In this document: piece by piece, positions 21,715-31,834 of the stretch
How the letters are laid out: every line of letters begins with the position of its first letter
Numbering within the stretch: the first letter of the stretch is position 1
From: Symsagittifera roscoffensis
Taxonomy: Eukaryota; Xenacoelomorpha; Acoela; Convolutidae
Length of the DNA: 64,000 nucleotides
NCBI RefSeq assembly: GCF_963678635.1
Contig: NC_087065.1
Location: forward strand, 15,196,019-15,260,018
Reading direction: 5' to 3'
Made by a program: the position numbers and the translations under genes
Notes under the pieces: generated by a model
Database searches by the model: none
What the model was told of the DNA's origin: nothing
What the model saw: the letters and a program-made list of their open reading frames with translations, nothing else

Positions 21715-21892
21715 TGAAGTATGTGTAAAAAATAGAGCCAGAAGAAAATTCTAATACTGCTGATTTAAATTGCTTGAAAAAAGGAAAAAGAAAAAACTGG
21801 ATGTAGAAGATTATTTGAAATGGTGCTTTCGTTTGATTGATTGGAAAAATGAAACACCAAAAATCAATTGACAGCTCTGAATTATCAAACAA

Positions 21893-23830
21893 AACAAAAG
21901 AAAAGTAACTAACTAATGCGTTTTGCTTTTAAAAACAAGCAGTTTGATGATGAATATTGATGTGATCCATACATTATGATGGTTCCCGGAGAGTTTTCCC
22001 TGAACATTTTAAAAATAAGAATGTGCACAAAATGTTAACCATTAAATCTGATCGAAACTAAGACAAGTTTAGTTGAAATTTTGATTTCAATTTGACTTTT
22101 CTTTTGCAATAGTAGCTGCTTTTTTAAATTTTGCAAACTGTGGCTGACCTCTTAATTTTCTTTCCTGCTATCAAAAAACGAAGAGGCTACACTGCTTTCC
22201 GGAATAGTAGACTTCAAATTTGACGGCGATAAAAATGGTGGACCGCCACTGCGATGAACAGGGCCCAACTAATTGGCTCTGCCAATTTCGACGTCATCAT
22301 ATTTGCAGCCCACATTTGCGGAAAACGCAGCCTAGCCCTTTTTAGCTTTGATTATTTTCACAGCAGCTCTTAAGTTCTCGCTACAAATTGACTGCTTAGA
22401 AATTATTCAAAGTAAGTTTCAAATCTAAGCGCGCTATAGTCATGCAGATTGACTTATTGAGTAATATACTTTTGACTGTACTCATAGAGTAATTTCAGAT
22501 AAGTTACACCATCTGCTCGTCACGCTACCTTATTTTCCGCCGGATAGATTCGTGCAACTTCCTAGTCTAATACCGATCTCAATCTTACTCTTATATCTCC
22601 TAGTCTCAGAAAATCTAGCGTATACTGGTTTATGCGAGTTAGTTGCCAGAAGGAGAACAACTGCATTCTAAGTTTAATTCAAATGGCTCTGGTGCTGAAA
22701 CTAAAATTAGTTTCAGCAATTACAAATAAGTGTAAATTTTAGAGATGGAATATGATTGGTTAGTTGGAATTATGTTATAGAGATAGAGAATTATTTTCAT
22801 ATTCAATTACAAATTCTAGTTTAGAGATGGTTCCACCCATCCTGGGTTTGGAGAGTTTTTAGTTTTTAATTGTTTAATGTAGTGAAGGCGGGTGATGTAG
22901 TTTCCATTTGAAGTTACAAGCATTGACTTCTTGGAGAAAGTAGAAGTGTGGCTGCTTGTGTTTGACGGAGGAAGATTGTTATGTTAGTGTTTCTAGATGG
23001 GTCTCGTTGATCGTGGTAGTCTTGGGTGATTGTGTCAAGACTTCTGATCGATGCAATGATGTATCGATTTCGTTAAGTTTAGAGCGAGCCAAAGTGCAAG
23101 GTGAAGTTTGATTTTTCTGTGTGAAGTGCCAAGTGACTAGGATCTGTATGTGAAGCTGACATCGAGACGGCCATTGGTCTGGTTCAATGGTTTTCAATTC
23201 CTGCGATGTTGAGTCATACTTTAAATCCTTCGAGGGTAGTGACTTTAGGCAGTAAATAGAATAGATTTGCCATTCCAGAAGTGGAATATGGTTGCGTTGT
23301 CATCTCTTTGCTGCTCGTTCCTTGGGCTCTAAGAAATCTATACTCACTACATTTATGATTTACATATACATAATTTCCATTTGTTAATTGAGTTTTAGTT
23401 ATGATTTTTATTAATTTTTATCGCAAAAGCGTTTTTGCTTATTTCGGTTATTTTTTAAGATCGATCACACTAGAGAAACTCTTGGCAAAAATAGAGTGTG
23501 GGTCACAAGGCGTGGTTGTAGCGCGGTGGGTTAGGCCGTCTATAGAGCATGCTCAGGGCGTCCCTCTGGTGCGTGAGGCCAAGTTTCGGGTATAATTTTA
23601 TGGTCTCTTTGTGCAAAGTCTCTTTTTGTGTTCAACCTTTTGTTTCGTTTTTGTTACTTGTTTTTCTCTTTTCGATTTTGGTTGTGTTTTTTTTTCTCAA
23701 AATTAGAATCTTTTGGATTGAGTTTGTTTTTGGACTTTTTTGTGTTTCTTATTGTGGGTAAACCTGAAAATGGTCTTCAAAAGAATAAACTATCCAGTTT
23801 TAATCAGGTTAAAACCGAAAGCTTAAATAA
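21893..23830 (-). repeat. LTR-like repeat plus flank, tandem unit T1
   Basis: From AAAAGTAACTAACTAATGCG to about AATCAGGTTAAAAC. The right part (from 22,480) is the LTR-like repeat in inverted orientation; the left part (21,893-22,480) is extra sequence shared only with T2 and may be a leader region. Contains the minus-strand frame 22,979-23,197, a relative of the Arg/Gln-rich frame in L1. Confidence 0.6.
23514..23590 (+). other. tRNA-like (box A-like) head inside LTR-like repeat
   Basis: GTAGCGCGGTGGGTTAGGCC resembles an RNA polymerase III box A of tRNA-derived SINEs; a GTGCGTGAGGCC segment follows about 50 bases on, where a box B would lie, but box B is poor. The same segment occurs at 25,414-25,486 and inverted at about 17,060-17,140. 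Could be a SINE inserted in an ancestral LTR or chance; not a functional tRNA gene. Confidence 0.3.
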
Positions 23831-25740
23831 AAGTAACTAACTAATGCGATTTGTTTTTAAAAACAAGCAGTTTGATGATAAATATGGATGTGATCCATGC
23901 ATTATGATGGTTCCCGGAGGTGGAGGAGAGTTTTCCATGAACATTTTAATAATAGGAATGTGCACAAAATGTTAACTATGAAATTTGATCAAAGTTAAGA
24001 CAAAATTAATTGGAATTTTGATTTCAGTTTGACTTTTCTTTTACAATAGGAACTGCTTTTTTAATCTTTGCAAACTGAGGCTTACCTCTTAATTTTTTTT
24101 CCTGCTATCAAAAACGAAGAAGCTACAATGCTTTCTGGAATAGAAGACTTCCAAATTGACGGCGATAAAAATGTTGGACCGCCACTGTGATGTACAGGGC
24201 CCAACTAATCATATTTGCAGCCCACATTTTCGGAAAACCTAGCGTAGCCCTTTTTAGCTTTGATTATTTTCACAGCAGCTATTCAGTTCTCGCTACCAAT
24301 CGACTGCTTAGAAAATATTCAAAGTAAGTTTCTTATCTAAGCGCGCTATGATCATGCAACTTGACTTATTGAGTTATGTACGTTTGACTGTACTCATAGA
24401 GTAATTTCAGATAAGGTACACCGTTTGCTCGTCACGCTATCTTATTTTCCGCCGGATGGATTCGTGCAATTTCTTGGTCTAAGACCGATCTTAATCTTAC
24501 ATTCATATCTCCTAGTCACAAAAGATCTAGTGTACACTGGTTTATGCGAGTTAGTTGCCAGAAGGAGAACAACTGTTTTCTAAGTTTAATTCAAATGGCT
24601 CTCGTGCTGAAACTAAAAGTAGTTTCAGCAATTACAAATAAGTGTAAATGTTAAAGATGGAATATGATTGGTTAGTTAGAAATATGTTATAGAGATAGAA
24701 AATTATTTTCATTTCCAATTACAAATTCTAGGTTAGAACTGGTTCCCTCCATCCTGGGTTTAGAGAGTTTTTAGTTTATAATTGTTTAATGTAGTGAAGG
24801 CGGGTGATGTAGTTTCTTTTTGAAGTTGCAAGCATTGACTTCTTGGAGAAAGTAGAAGTGTGGCTGCTTGTTTTTGACGGAGAAAGATTGTTATGTTCGT
24901 GTTTCTAGATGGGTCTCATTGATCGTGGTAGACTTGGGTGATTGTGGCAATGATGTATCGATTTCGTTAAAATTAGCGCGAGGCTACGTGCAGGGTGAAG
25001 TTTGATTTTTCTGTGTGAAGTGCCCATGGACTAGGATCTGTATGTGAAGTCCACATCGAGATGGCCATGGGTCTGGTTCAATGGTTTTCATTTGCTGCGA
25101 TATTCAGTCACACTTTAAATCCTTTGAGGGTAGTGACTTTAGGCAGCAAATCGAATAGATTTGCCATTCCATAATTGGAATGTGTTTGCGTTGTCATCTC
25201 TTTGCTGCTCGTTCCTTGGGCTCTAAGAAATCTATACTCACTACATTTATGGCTTACATATATATAATTTCCTTTTGTTAATTAAGTTTTAGTTATGATT
25301 TTTTATTAATTTTTATCGCAAAAGCGTTTTTGTTTAGTTCGGTTATTTTTTAAGAGTCGCTCACACTGGAGAAACTCTTAGCAAAAATAGAGTGTGGGTC
25401 GCAAAGCGTGGATGTAGCGCGGTGGGTTAGGCCGGATATAGAGCATGCTCAGGGCGTCCCTCTGGTGCGTGAGGCCAGGAGTCGGCTATATTTTTATGGT
25501 CTCTTTGTGCAGAGTCTCTTTTTGTGTTCAACCTTTTGTTTCGTTTTTGTTACTTGTTTTTCTCTTTTCGGTTTTGGTTGTGCCTTTTTCTCAAAACTAG
25601 AATCTTTTGGATTGGTTTTGTTTTTGGACTTTTTTGTGTTCTTTTTTATTGTGGGTAAAACTGAAAGTTGTCTTCAAAAGAATAATTTATCCAGCTTTAA
25701 TCAGGTTAAAATCTGGTTCGGGTACCGTGGGATTCTTTTC
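23828..25740 (-). repeat. LTR-like repeat plus flank, tandem unit T2
   Basis: Second unit, period about 1.9 kb, very similar to T1, with a deletion near 24,950. T2 alone continues to the right into the sequence matching the L1 start and into the last two retroelement ORFs, so it is the true 3' end of a minus-strand copy and T1 is an added duplicate. Confidence 0.6.
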
Positions 25741-26204
25741 TTTAGTCATACTATTAGTTTGTGCTTTTGTGACGTTATTAAGCTGCGTTAGTTATTTCAG
25801 TTTACTATTTACTTCCTTTCCACAGGGTTAAAGGAAAGTTTGAATTGTGTGAAAACTAGTTTGACTTGTTATCCGTGAAAGTTAAGACCTGAATTCATTT
25901 TTTAAGCAATTCTTCTTGGGCGAGGTGTGCGATTGTGGAAAGATTGTGTGGTTTATGGGCGAGTGAATGATTCAAATTTATAGAAGAAGCGTTTTGTAAA
26001 AAGGGTAGTAATTTTCTAATTTATCTGCATTTTTTAATGAATTTACTGCTTTGTAAAGGTAAACTCATTACTTTGGAGGGTTATTTATGAATTTACTGCT
26101 ATTTGGAGGTAAATTTTATTGCTTTAACCTATACTGCAATTTGTTAAAATGAGTTTAATTTCTTAAATTTTTTTCCTTTGTTTTAGATGATTGTGTGATG
26201 AGAT
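25741..26204 (-). other. LTR-proximal 3' sequence of minus-strand copy
   Basis: Matches, inverted and diverged, the interval 16,306-16,820 between the intron and the body of L1 (for example AAGCTGCGTTAGTTA at 25,782 against 16,765). AT-rich, with repeated TGAATTTACTGCT motifs near 26,040 and 26,090. No frame. Confidence 0.5.
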
Positions 26205-26287
26205 CTAGAAAGAAAAGTGAAACCTTTACAGATAATGGTTAGCTGTGTTTTGGAATTTATAAGTTAAAGTTACTTAATTATACTTAG
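26205..26287 (-). other. Relic of the conserved 3' intron
   Basis: Minus-strand counterpart of the intron at 16,218-16,305. Acceptor TTTCTAG kept (26,205 side); the donor position reads CTAAGTAT in place of GTAAGTAT, so splicing would fail. Length 83 against 88. Confidence 0.45.
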
Positions 26288-26745
26288 TAATAGTCGGCAA
26301 AAAAAAACGATTTAGGAAAATATTGTGAATAGTGTCCAGTGATGTTAGGAGTTTAGCAAGCAAGCTGGTGGTATATTTAGTTTGCAGTAGAGGCCATAGC
26401 AGTTCAAGTGCTGTGATGAATTTTTGCTCTTCTCTACTTGGTGAGAATTCGTGAAAAGTTTTTTGGATTAGATTATAAAGTTTATGGTTATAGTTAGTGT
26501 TGTGAGTATATTCCAGGATTGAGACTTCAACGGGCTGTATATATTCGTGAGGGACAATTAGTGGACGGTATTCATCAATGTTGAAAGTTCTGGTTAGTGG
26601 GCAAAATATGTACATTTGTCGTATAGGGTCGTAATTTCTGATGATACCTTGCATGTTAGTGTCTTTTATACAGTATGTGAAATTTACGAAGAAGGGTGAA
26701 GTATATTTAGAGTTAATAAATTGAAATCGATGTTCTAGGTTTCCT
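26274..26745 (-). pseudogene. ~150-aa conserved ORF, minus-strand copy
   Basis: Open frame 26,274-26,654 (126 codons) from MQGIIRNYDPIRQMYIF to the stop overlapping the intron relic; the upstream part (HHQE then FQFINSKYTSPFFV) is in a shifted frame to about 26,745. It aligns along its length with the plus-strand ORF at 15,763 and is intact where that copy is frameshifted (REEQKFITALELLWPLLQT). DNA divergence is high while the core residues are kept, so this was a real protein of the element. Confidence 0.55.
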
Positions 26746-26759
26746 GATGATGAATTAGT

Positions 26760-27227
26760 TGTTTAGTGGTGTTGGATAATTTTTCAATAAGTGTATGTGT
26801 GAGTTCGTTTTGTGCGTAACATTATTTGATGTGAGCAGTGTAACTCGCGTTCTTTTGGTGATAGAAAAATAAAAATTAATTAAAAAAAGGTTAAATTTAG
26901 TGAAGTAGGGTCGTAGTTTTTTGTGTCGCGTATTACAGTAGATATAACGCAATCAAATTTTTTGTTCATGCAGTTGATGCTGTATACATATTGAGATTTT
27001 TCAAAAAAAAACTTTAGATAATTGGAGGTTAGCGTTAATATCATCTTCTAAAAAGGTATCTTCCAAATATCGTGCAATGGCGTGATTTTATTGGTTAATG
27101 GAAAATCGGTTTGCTTTTTGTGCAGTGAATCTATTTAGTGTTTGCGTTATTCCGATGGTTGTGAACTGCTTTTCATGAAGTGCTGTGGTTAGGTGATATG
27201 AGAGATATGCCTCACTGGTCGCACCAC
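26760..27227 (-). pseudogene. C-terminal part of the 265-codon frame, minus-strand copy
   Basis: In pieces across frames, with stops: a segment with FTAQKANRF and later LSPKERELHCSHQIMLRTK and THTYTY, matching 15,371-15,720. Ends abruptly at about 27,227 where an LTR-like fragment begins. Conservation of ERxLHCSHxIMLRTK between strands is the main evidence. Confidence 0.5.
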
Positions 27228-27605
27228 ATGAGCTATGTACTTTTGACTGTACTCATAGAATAATTTCAGATAAGGTACACCGTCTGCTCGTCACGCTATC
27301 TTATTTTCCACCGGATAGATTCGTGCATCTTCTCAGTCTAATAACGGTCTTAATCTTACACTTATATCTCCTAGTCTCAATAGATGTAGTGTATACCCGT
27401 TTATGAGAGTTAGTTGCCAAAAGGAGAACAACTGTATTCTAAGTTTAATTCAAAATGCTCTGGTACTGAAACTACAAGTAGTTTTAGCACTTACAAATAA
27501 GTGTAAATGTTACAGGTGGAAAATGATTGATTAATTAGGAATGTTTCATAAGATAGAGAATTATATTTATATCCAATTACAAATTCTAGTTTAAAACTGG
27601 TTTCA
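27228..27605 (-). repeat. LTR-like repeat fragment (L4)
   Basis: Starts at about ATGTACTTTTGACTGTACTC and covers the TATA-like, GAACAACTG and GTTTCAGCA-type landmarks of T1/T2, ending near TTAAAACTGGTTTC. It directly abuts the truncated ORF remnant, so it is a deletion or recombination scar and not an insertion with clean ends. Confidence 0.6.
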
Positions 27606-28030
27606 TTATGGTTAAACGGCGAAAGTTTTAGTTCGGACTTTCGGGGTATGTTTTTTTTTCATCAGACAAGTTTCGACTTTTCAACTAGCCATTTTTGACG
27701 GAATTTTTTTTATATCGGTCAAAAGTTATTGTTGGGTTGAGCTTAAACTTGATTACATATTTTACCTGTGATCAATTTTTGTAGTATTATTGGGTTTGAA
27801 AAATGACATTTTGGCCAATTTGGGATAATTAACGCTCGATTAGTGCTGTTAACCCGTAAGCGGAGATTTAATTAACGCTCAATCAGCGCTGGTAACCCGT
27901 AAGCGGATATTTAATCGTTCCAAGTTGGTCGAAAGAAGCTTAGGCCATAATTGATTTGTTATAAGGAGCAATATCTATCTTTTTGTACTTTATATGGCGT
28001 TTGGGGGATGAATTTCTTTCTTTTTAAATC
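27606..28030 (-). repeat. Repeat K, inverted copy
   Basis: Inverted relative of about 20,480-20,960 and 19,150-19,260 (GTACTTTATATGGCG, GAAAGAAGCTTAGGCCATAA). Carries a ~44-bp internal tandem repeat with AACCCGTAAGCGGA (27,830-27,918). Confidence 0.55.
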
Positions 28031-29703
28031 AGCACGACCGCTGAAGGTTATTTTCGGTGCTCTTTTTAACTTTGTGAATATGACACCTACAGCATACAGG
28101 GAAATAATAAACGTTAAAAGGTTGATGAAAGAAACCGATTTTGTCAGGTGGCAGATTTGACAGGGAGATTTGACAGGGAGAGATATAGTCTTAAAACATG
28201 ACAGACAAGCAATTTCAGTGGATGCCAGGACTGATCGTAACTTAACCAAAATTAAGTGTAAAGAGAGATAAGGAACTGGAGGGTACCGGAGAGCCTTCGC
28301 GACTTAGAGGAATTGAAACTGAGATAGAGTATAGTTGGTTCTCAACTAATTAGAGCGAACAATTATTGCTAGTAAATCGAGTAGTTGGTTCTCGGTGTAA
28401 GAAAACATTTATAGCATAAACAGTAGATAGTTGGTTTTCATGAGAAATTCTCTAGAAAGAGAGAGAACAGTTTAGTGTTAGTGGAATAAGTGGAAGTTAA
28501 CTTGCAATCAAGCAGTTGCGCAAGAAAATCGCAGACCTATTCTCTTCGATTAGACTGATAGATTATATCCTGGCCATTTAGAGCTTTCTCTAATTGTACG
28601 TATATATATTCAAAGTAAATTACAATCAGATATCATCATGATTGTAACGACGAGACAGCCCTGAGAGCAATACACAGAAGAAGCAAGCAACAGAAAGCAG
28701 TACAGACTAGTTGCCACTAACTTAAAACTTTCGGGATTGTAGGTAGTAGTGAATATCGGTCGCCCCGCTGAATTCACTGCACGAAGGACCATTTGAGAAG
28801 AAATTCATGAAATCTGCACTTTCTATCGACAAGTCTGTCAACATTTTTTTTTTTCAGTTTGAATCTGTTTTCCTAGCGGGAGATTTGTCTTCCAATACCT
28901 CCCAGTATAAATTATCTGAGTTTCTATCCACTGCTGAACGGTTTTGCGTCAATTCTGTTTTTCACAGTCTCGAAAATTTTTCCGTACTGTTTCACGTAGG
29001 TTGTGCTTAATTCTAAACGAGGCGTACCACCTCAGCCGAAAAACACTTATCTTTTTTTTAACTCTTAGTTGCAATTTTTAATTATGATACTTATTACAAT
29101 TTTTTAACTCCTATAAAAGACTTAGTTTTTTCGAGATATTAGTTATCAGCAAGCTCCAATTGTTAACAATTTTATCCGCGTTTGTCTCAGTGAAGTTTTG
29201 GTCAAAATTTCGCATAATTTGGGTTTTTTCTATATAATTCTTATAGTTTCGCTTATACGATATACATTTTCATGCTTGCAACTGATAGTGGCCGCTTACC
29301 ACATTGGGAAGATGCCGATTCAATTGCTTCTTTCGCTAGCACACTGATATCAGTTTTTCAAAGCCTATTCGGTTTCCGGGTGACTGATGTTTTTTGTTTG
29401 CATACATAGCGTTATTCTGCCTTCCACAGTCTTTCCGTCGATCCGAGAGATGAAAAAGTTTGGTGGGTTAACAGTGATCTCCGTTCATCATCGTAGACGG
29501 AAACAGGGCGGATATAATAGGACTAACTCTGTTAACGCGAATCGGAATAATTTTATATCAGAAAAAGCCGCGTGAAAAAATTAGTTCTACGCAGAAAACG
29601 GCCTTCACGACCAGACCCACAATTGACCAAATCCGTGAAGGATTTGTACTCAGCGTTGCTTACGATGAGAGATCACGTGATCAAAACCGAAATCTATTGG
29701 AAG
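28031..29703. other. No recognised gene
   Basis: Base composition is more balanced than in the retroelement blocks. Short frames exist (28,807-29,007, preceded by a T-rich CAG; and about 29,536-29,700 with LTKSVKDLYSALLTMRDHV, interrupted by the miniature element at 29,704), and either could be a host exon or an old element. I find no family resemblance. Confidence 0.35.
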
Positions 29704-29955
29704 CAGTGGTGGATCTAGGATTTTCTCGAGAGGGGGACTTTCAAAAAGTTTTGGAACCTCTTTTTCGACCTTTTTTTGAAGACCGATTTGATTTTCCGAG
29801 CACTACCAGAACACTATAAAGACCCTGTTTTGACCAAAAATTTTGCGCCGCAGACAAAATTTTGAAAAAAAAACAGGTCAAAAAAAGCAATTTTGGGCAA
29901 TTTTTGAAATTTTTGTTCGCTTTTGCTTCGTTTGCTTCCCTTAAATCCGGGACTG
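29704..29955. mobile_element. hAT-like miniature element 1 (252 bp)
   Basis: Starts CAGTGGTGGATCTAGGATTT and ends TAAATCCGGGACTG, imperfect inverted ends. Flanked by ATTGGAAG (29,696-29,703) and ATTGGAAT (29,956-29,963), 7 of 8 identical, the 8-bp target-site duplication of hAT elements. Shares its first ~170 bases with the element at 30,219 (GACCCTGTTTTG, TGCGCCGCAG). No coding capacity. Confidence 0.7.
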
Positions 29956-30218
29956 ATTGGAATTTCAGGACAATGCATCAAAAAGAAAGAGGCATTCCTA
30001 TTTATCTCCAAAAATTTGCCATTTTGGTTGACCAAATAAAGCTGGAAAAGTGCAGTGAGAATAATTTCATAAGTCTCACTGTAAAAACTTTTCAACTGTT
30101 AGTCTCACAGTAAATTTCACGAATATATCCTTAAGAACCAAAAATCAGCTATATTTTTTCAAGCCGGCAATCCCCTAAAGAGCCTGAAACGCAAACAAAA
30201 AATCAAAAACAATAAAAT
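29956..30218. other. Sequence between the two miniature elements
   Basis: 263 bases, AT-rich, no frame supported; ends with the left target-site duplication AATAAAAT (30,211-30,218). Confidence 0.4.
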
Positions 30219-30465
30219 CAGGGGGCGGATCTAGGATTTTCTCGAGGGGTGGGGGGGCGGATTTTCAAATAATTTTCGAAAATTTTGACGACCTTTTTTT
30301 TTAGGTCGATCAGATTGAGTTTCCGAGCTCTCCCCAAGCAGTAAAAAGACCCTGTTTTGGGCAAATTTTCTGCGCCGCAGGCAAATTTTTGATAAAACAT
30401 GTCAAAAAAGCCGTCCGCCCCTGTCCACCCAACCCCCCCCCCCCCCCCCCTATAATCCGCCCCTG
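30219..30465. mobile_element. hAT-like miniature element 2 (247 bp)
   Basis: Terminal inverted repeats CAGGGGGCGGAT / ATCCGCCCCTG differ by one G; perfect 8-bp duplication AATAAAAT on both sides (30,211-30,218 and 30,466-30,473). Contains an 18-C run at 30,433-30,450. Non-autonomous, younger than element 1 by end and duplication quality. Confidence 0.85.
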
Positions 30466-30473
30466 AATAAAAT

Positions 30474-31060
30474 TTTGATAGACTGAATTAGTACTACCTA
30501 CTAATTTTGATACCAAGTATATGGCCAAAATCATCATAGGGTTTCTCAACTGCATGTAACGAAATATGTCTGCGGCCAATAGAATGCAATGACGAAGAAA
30601 ATTTGTAATTTACCTCAAAGTTGGAGGAGTTGGATTTTTGTCCTGAAAGAATAAGTGAAAAGACTAGAGAACCTTGTGAACTGATCAAAAAGCGGTACCA
30701 GCAGCATGTGAAAAACTATTTTCAGACAAACAAACTCGAACCACGCTCAAATAACTGCAAAAATCAAAATGCTTTAAACACGAAGGGTGGCACCACAAAA
30801 TGAAAAATTAGCAAGTATAGCAGAAGAAAACAAAAACCAAAAAGCAAAACTTTCTATTCAGATAAACTATAAAGATTCATGATGCAAACAAGATAGCCAC
30901 CAGAATGCTCAAGACCATGAGAAGGTGAGGGCCTCCAAGAAAGAAACAAATAAACAGAAGAAGTAAGGAAAGATTAATTCACGCAAGCAGAGCGGCAGAA
31001 TACATGCTGAACCACTAAGGGAAGCATTCCCACGCAAGAAACGACGAGAGCCAATCAAAA
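30474..31060. other. No recognised gene
   Basis: AT-rich, purine-rich from about 30,760. One 60-codon frame (30,621-30,800) has no family resemblance. May be the upstream, decayed part of the RT element that follows. Confidence 0.35.
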
Positions 31061-31064
31061 ACCA

Positions 31065-31634
31065 TTGACAAGATGTGCACTAGAAAACCTGGTTGAATGG
31101 TTGTCATCTTTGACTGAAAAAGGTCCGAAGTATGGCTATTACCCCGAGCCAAGCAAAAGTTATTTGGTTGTTCACCCGAACTTTGTTGAAAAAGCTCATC
31201 AATTGTTTGACAGGTTCGGCATCAGAATAGTTGAAGGTAGAAGATATTTGGGTGGATTTATTGGCTCTGATGAAAGCAAAATTCTTTTCACTACAAAAAA
31301 GGTCCAAGAATGGTTGGATTGTCTTAGCTAGTTGTCCAAAGTGGCAGAAAAAGAACCTCAAGCTGCTTTAGTTGATTAACAAGATCACTGCAATGCGAAT
31401 GGAGCAGTTGTTTGCTCCTCTCGAGAAGATGTTGGAGGAAAATTTTTTGCCAAGCTTACTAGGAACTTCTAGTGTCACACACTCAGATCGTGTTTTGTAT
31501 TCACTTCCCCGTCAAAAGAGGGGGACTAGGTGTACGAAATCCAATAGAAGGTGCCGAACTAGCACTTTCCACTTCACGTGAAGCAACCGACTGTCTCGTG
31601 AGTTCGATCCTTCACCAAGATGATTTCGACCAAA
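31065..31634 (+). pseudogene. RT fragment of a second retroelement family, cut by gap
   Basis: 31,065-31,328 encodes GPKYGYYPEPSKSYLVV and RRYLGGFIGSDESK, a segment typical of a reverse-transcriptase family widespread in invertebrate genomes and often linked to tyrosine-recombinase elements (family recalled, class not certain). In-frame TAG follows DCLS; a frameshift near 31,450 leads to GGLGVRNPIEGAELALSTS and LVSSILHQDDFDQ, the usual C-terminal part. It is unrelated to the Ty3/Gypsy pol of the window and runs into the assembly gap. Confidence 0.7.
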
Positions 31635-31834
31635 NNNNNNNNNNNNNNNNNNNNNNNNNNNNNNNNNNNNNNNNNNNNNNNNNNNNNNNNNNNNNNNNNN
31701 NNNNNNNNNNNNNNNNNNNNNNNNNNNNNNNNNNNNNNNNNNNNNNNNNNNNNNNNNNNNNNNNNNNNNNNNNNNNNNNNNNNNNNNNNNNNNNNNNNNN
31801 NNNNNNNNNNNNNNNNNNNNNNNNNNNNNNNNNN
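31635..31834. other. Assembly gap (200 N)
   Basis: Exactly 200 undetermined bases, a round number suggesting a gap of estimated or arbitrary size. Sequence to the left is the RT fragment, to the right an LTR-like repeat already in progress, so the join is not verified. Confidence 0.95.

Larger units (their letters stand above)
19036..21722 (+). repeat. Repeat K: ~1.5-kb unit in tandem, carrying exon copies
   Basis: Landmarks recur with a ~1.5-kb period: GGAGCAGGAAAATAT (19,064) and GGAGCAGGAAGATAT (20,559); CCCTACACACCATATAAAGT (19,152 and 20,642); GCAACGCCCTGAATGTTTTG (19,480 and 21,207); and a terminal exon (19,942 and 21,465). Extra partial units lie at 19,600-19,740 and 20,370-20,470. 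An inverted copy lies at 27,610-28,030. The exon may simply have been duplicated with the repeat. Class unknown: no terminal repeats or coding capacity seen. Confidence 0.6.

Noticed and set aside
23549-25831. Hydrophobic plus-strand frames (23,549-23,761, 25,408-25,791)
   Set aside because: They are antisense to the T/G-rich LTR-like repeat; the Phe/Leu/Val-rich composition follows from T-rich DNA and the frames are not kept between T1 and T2.
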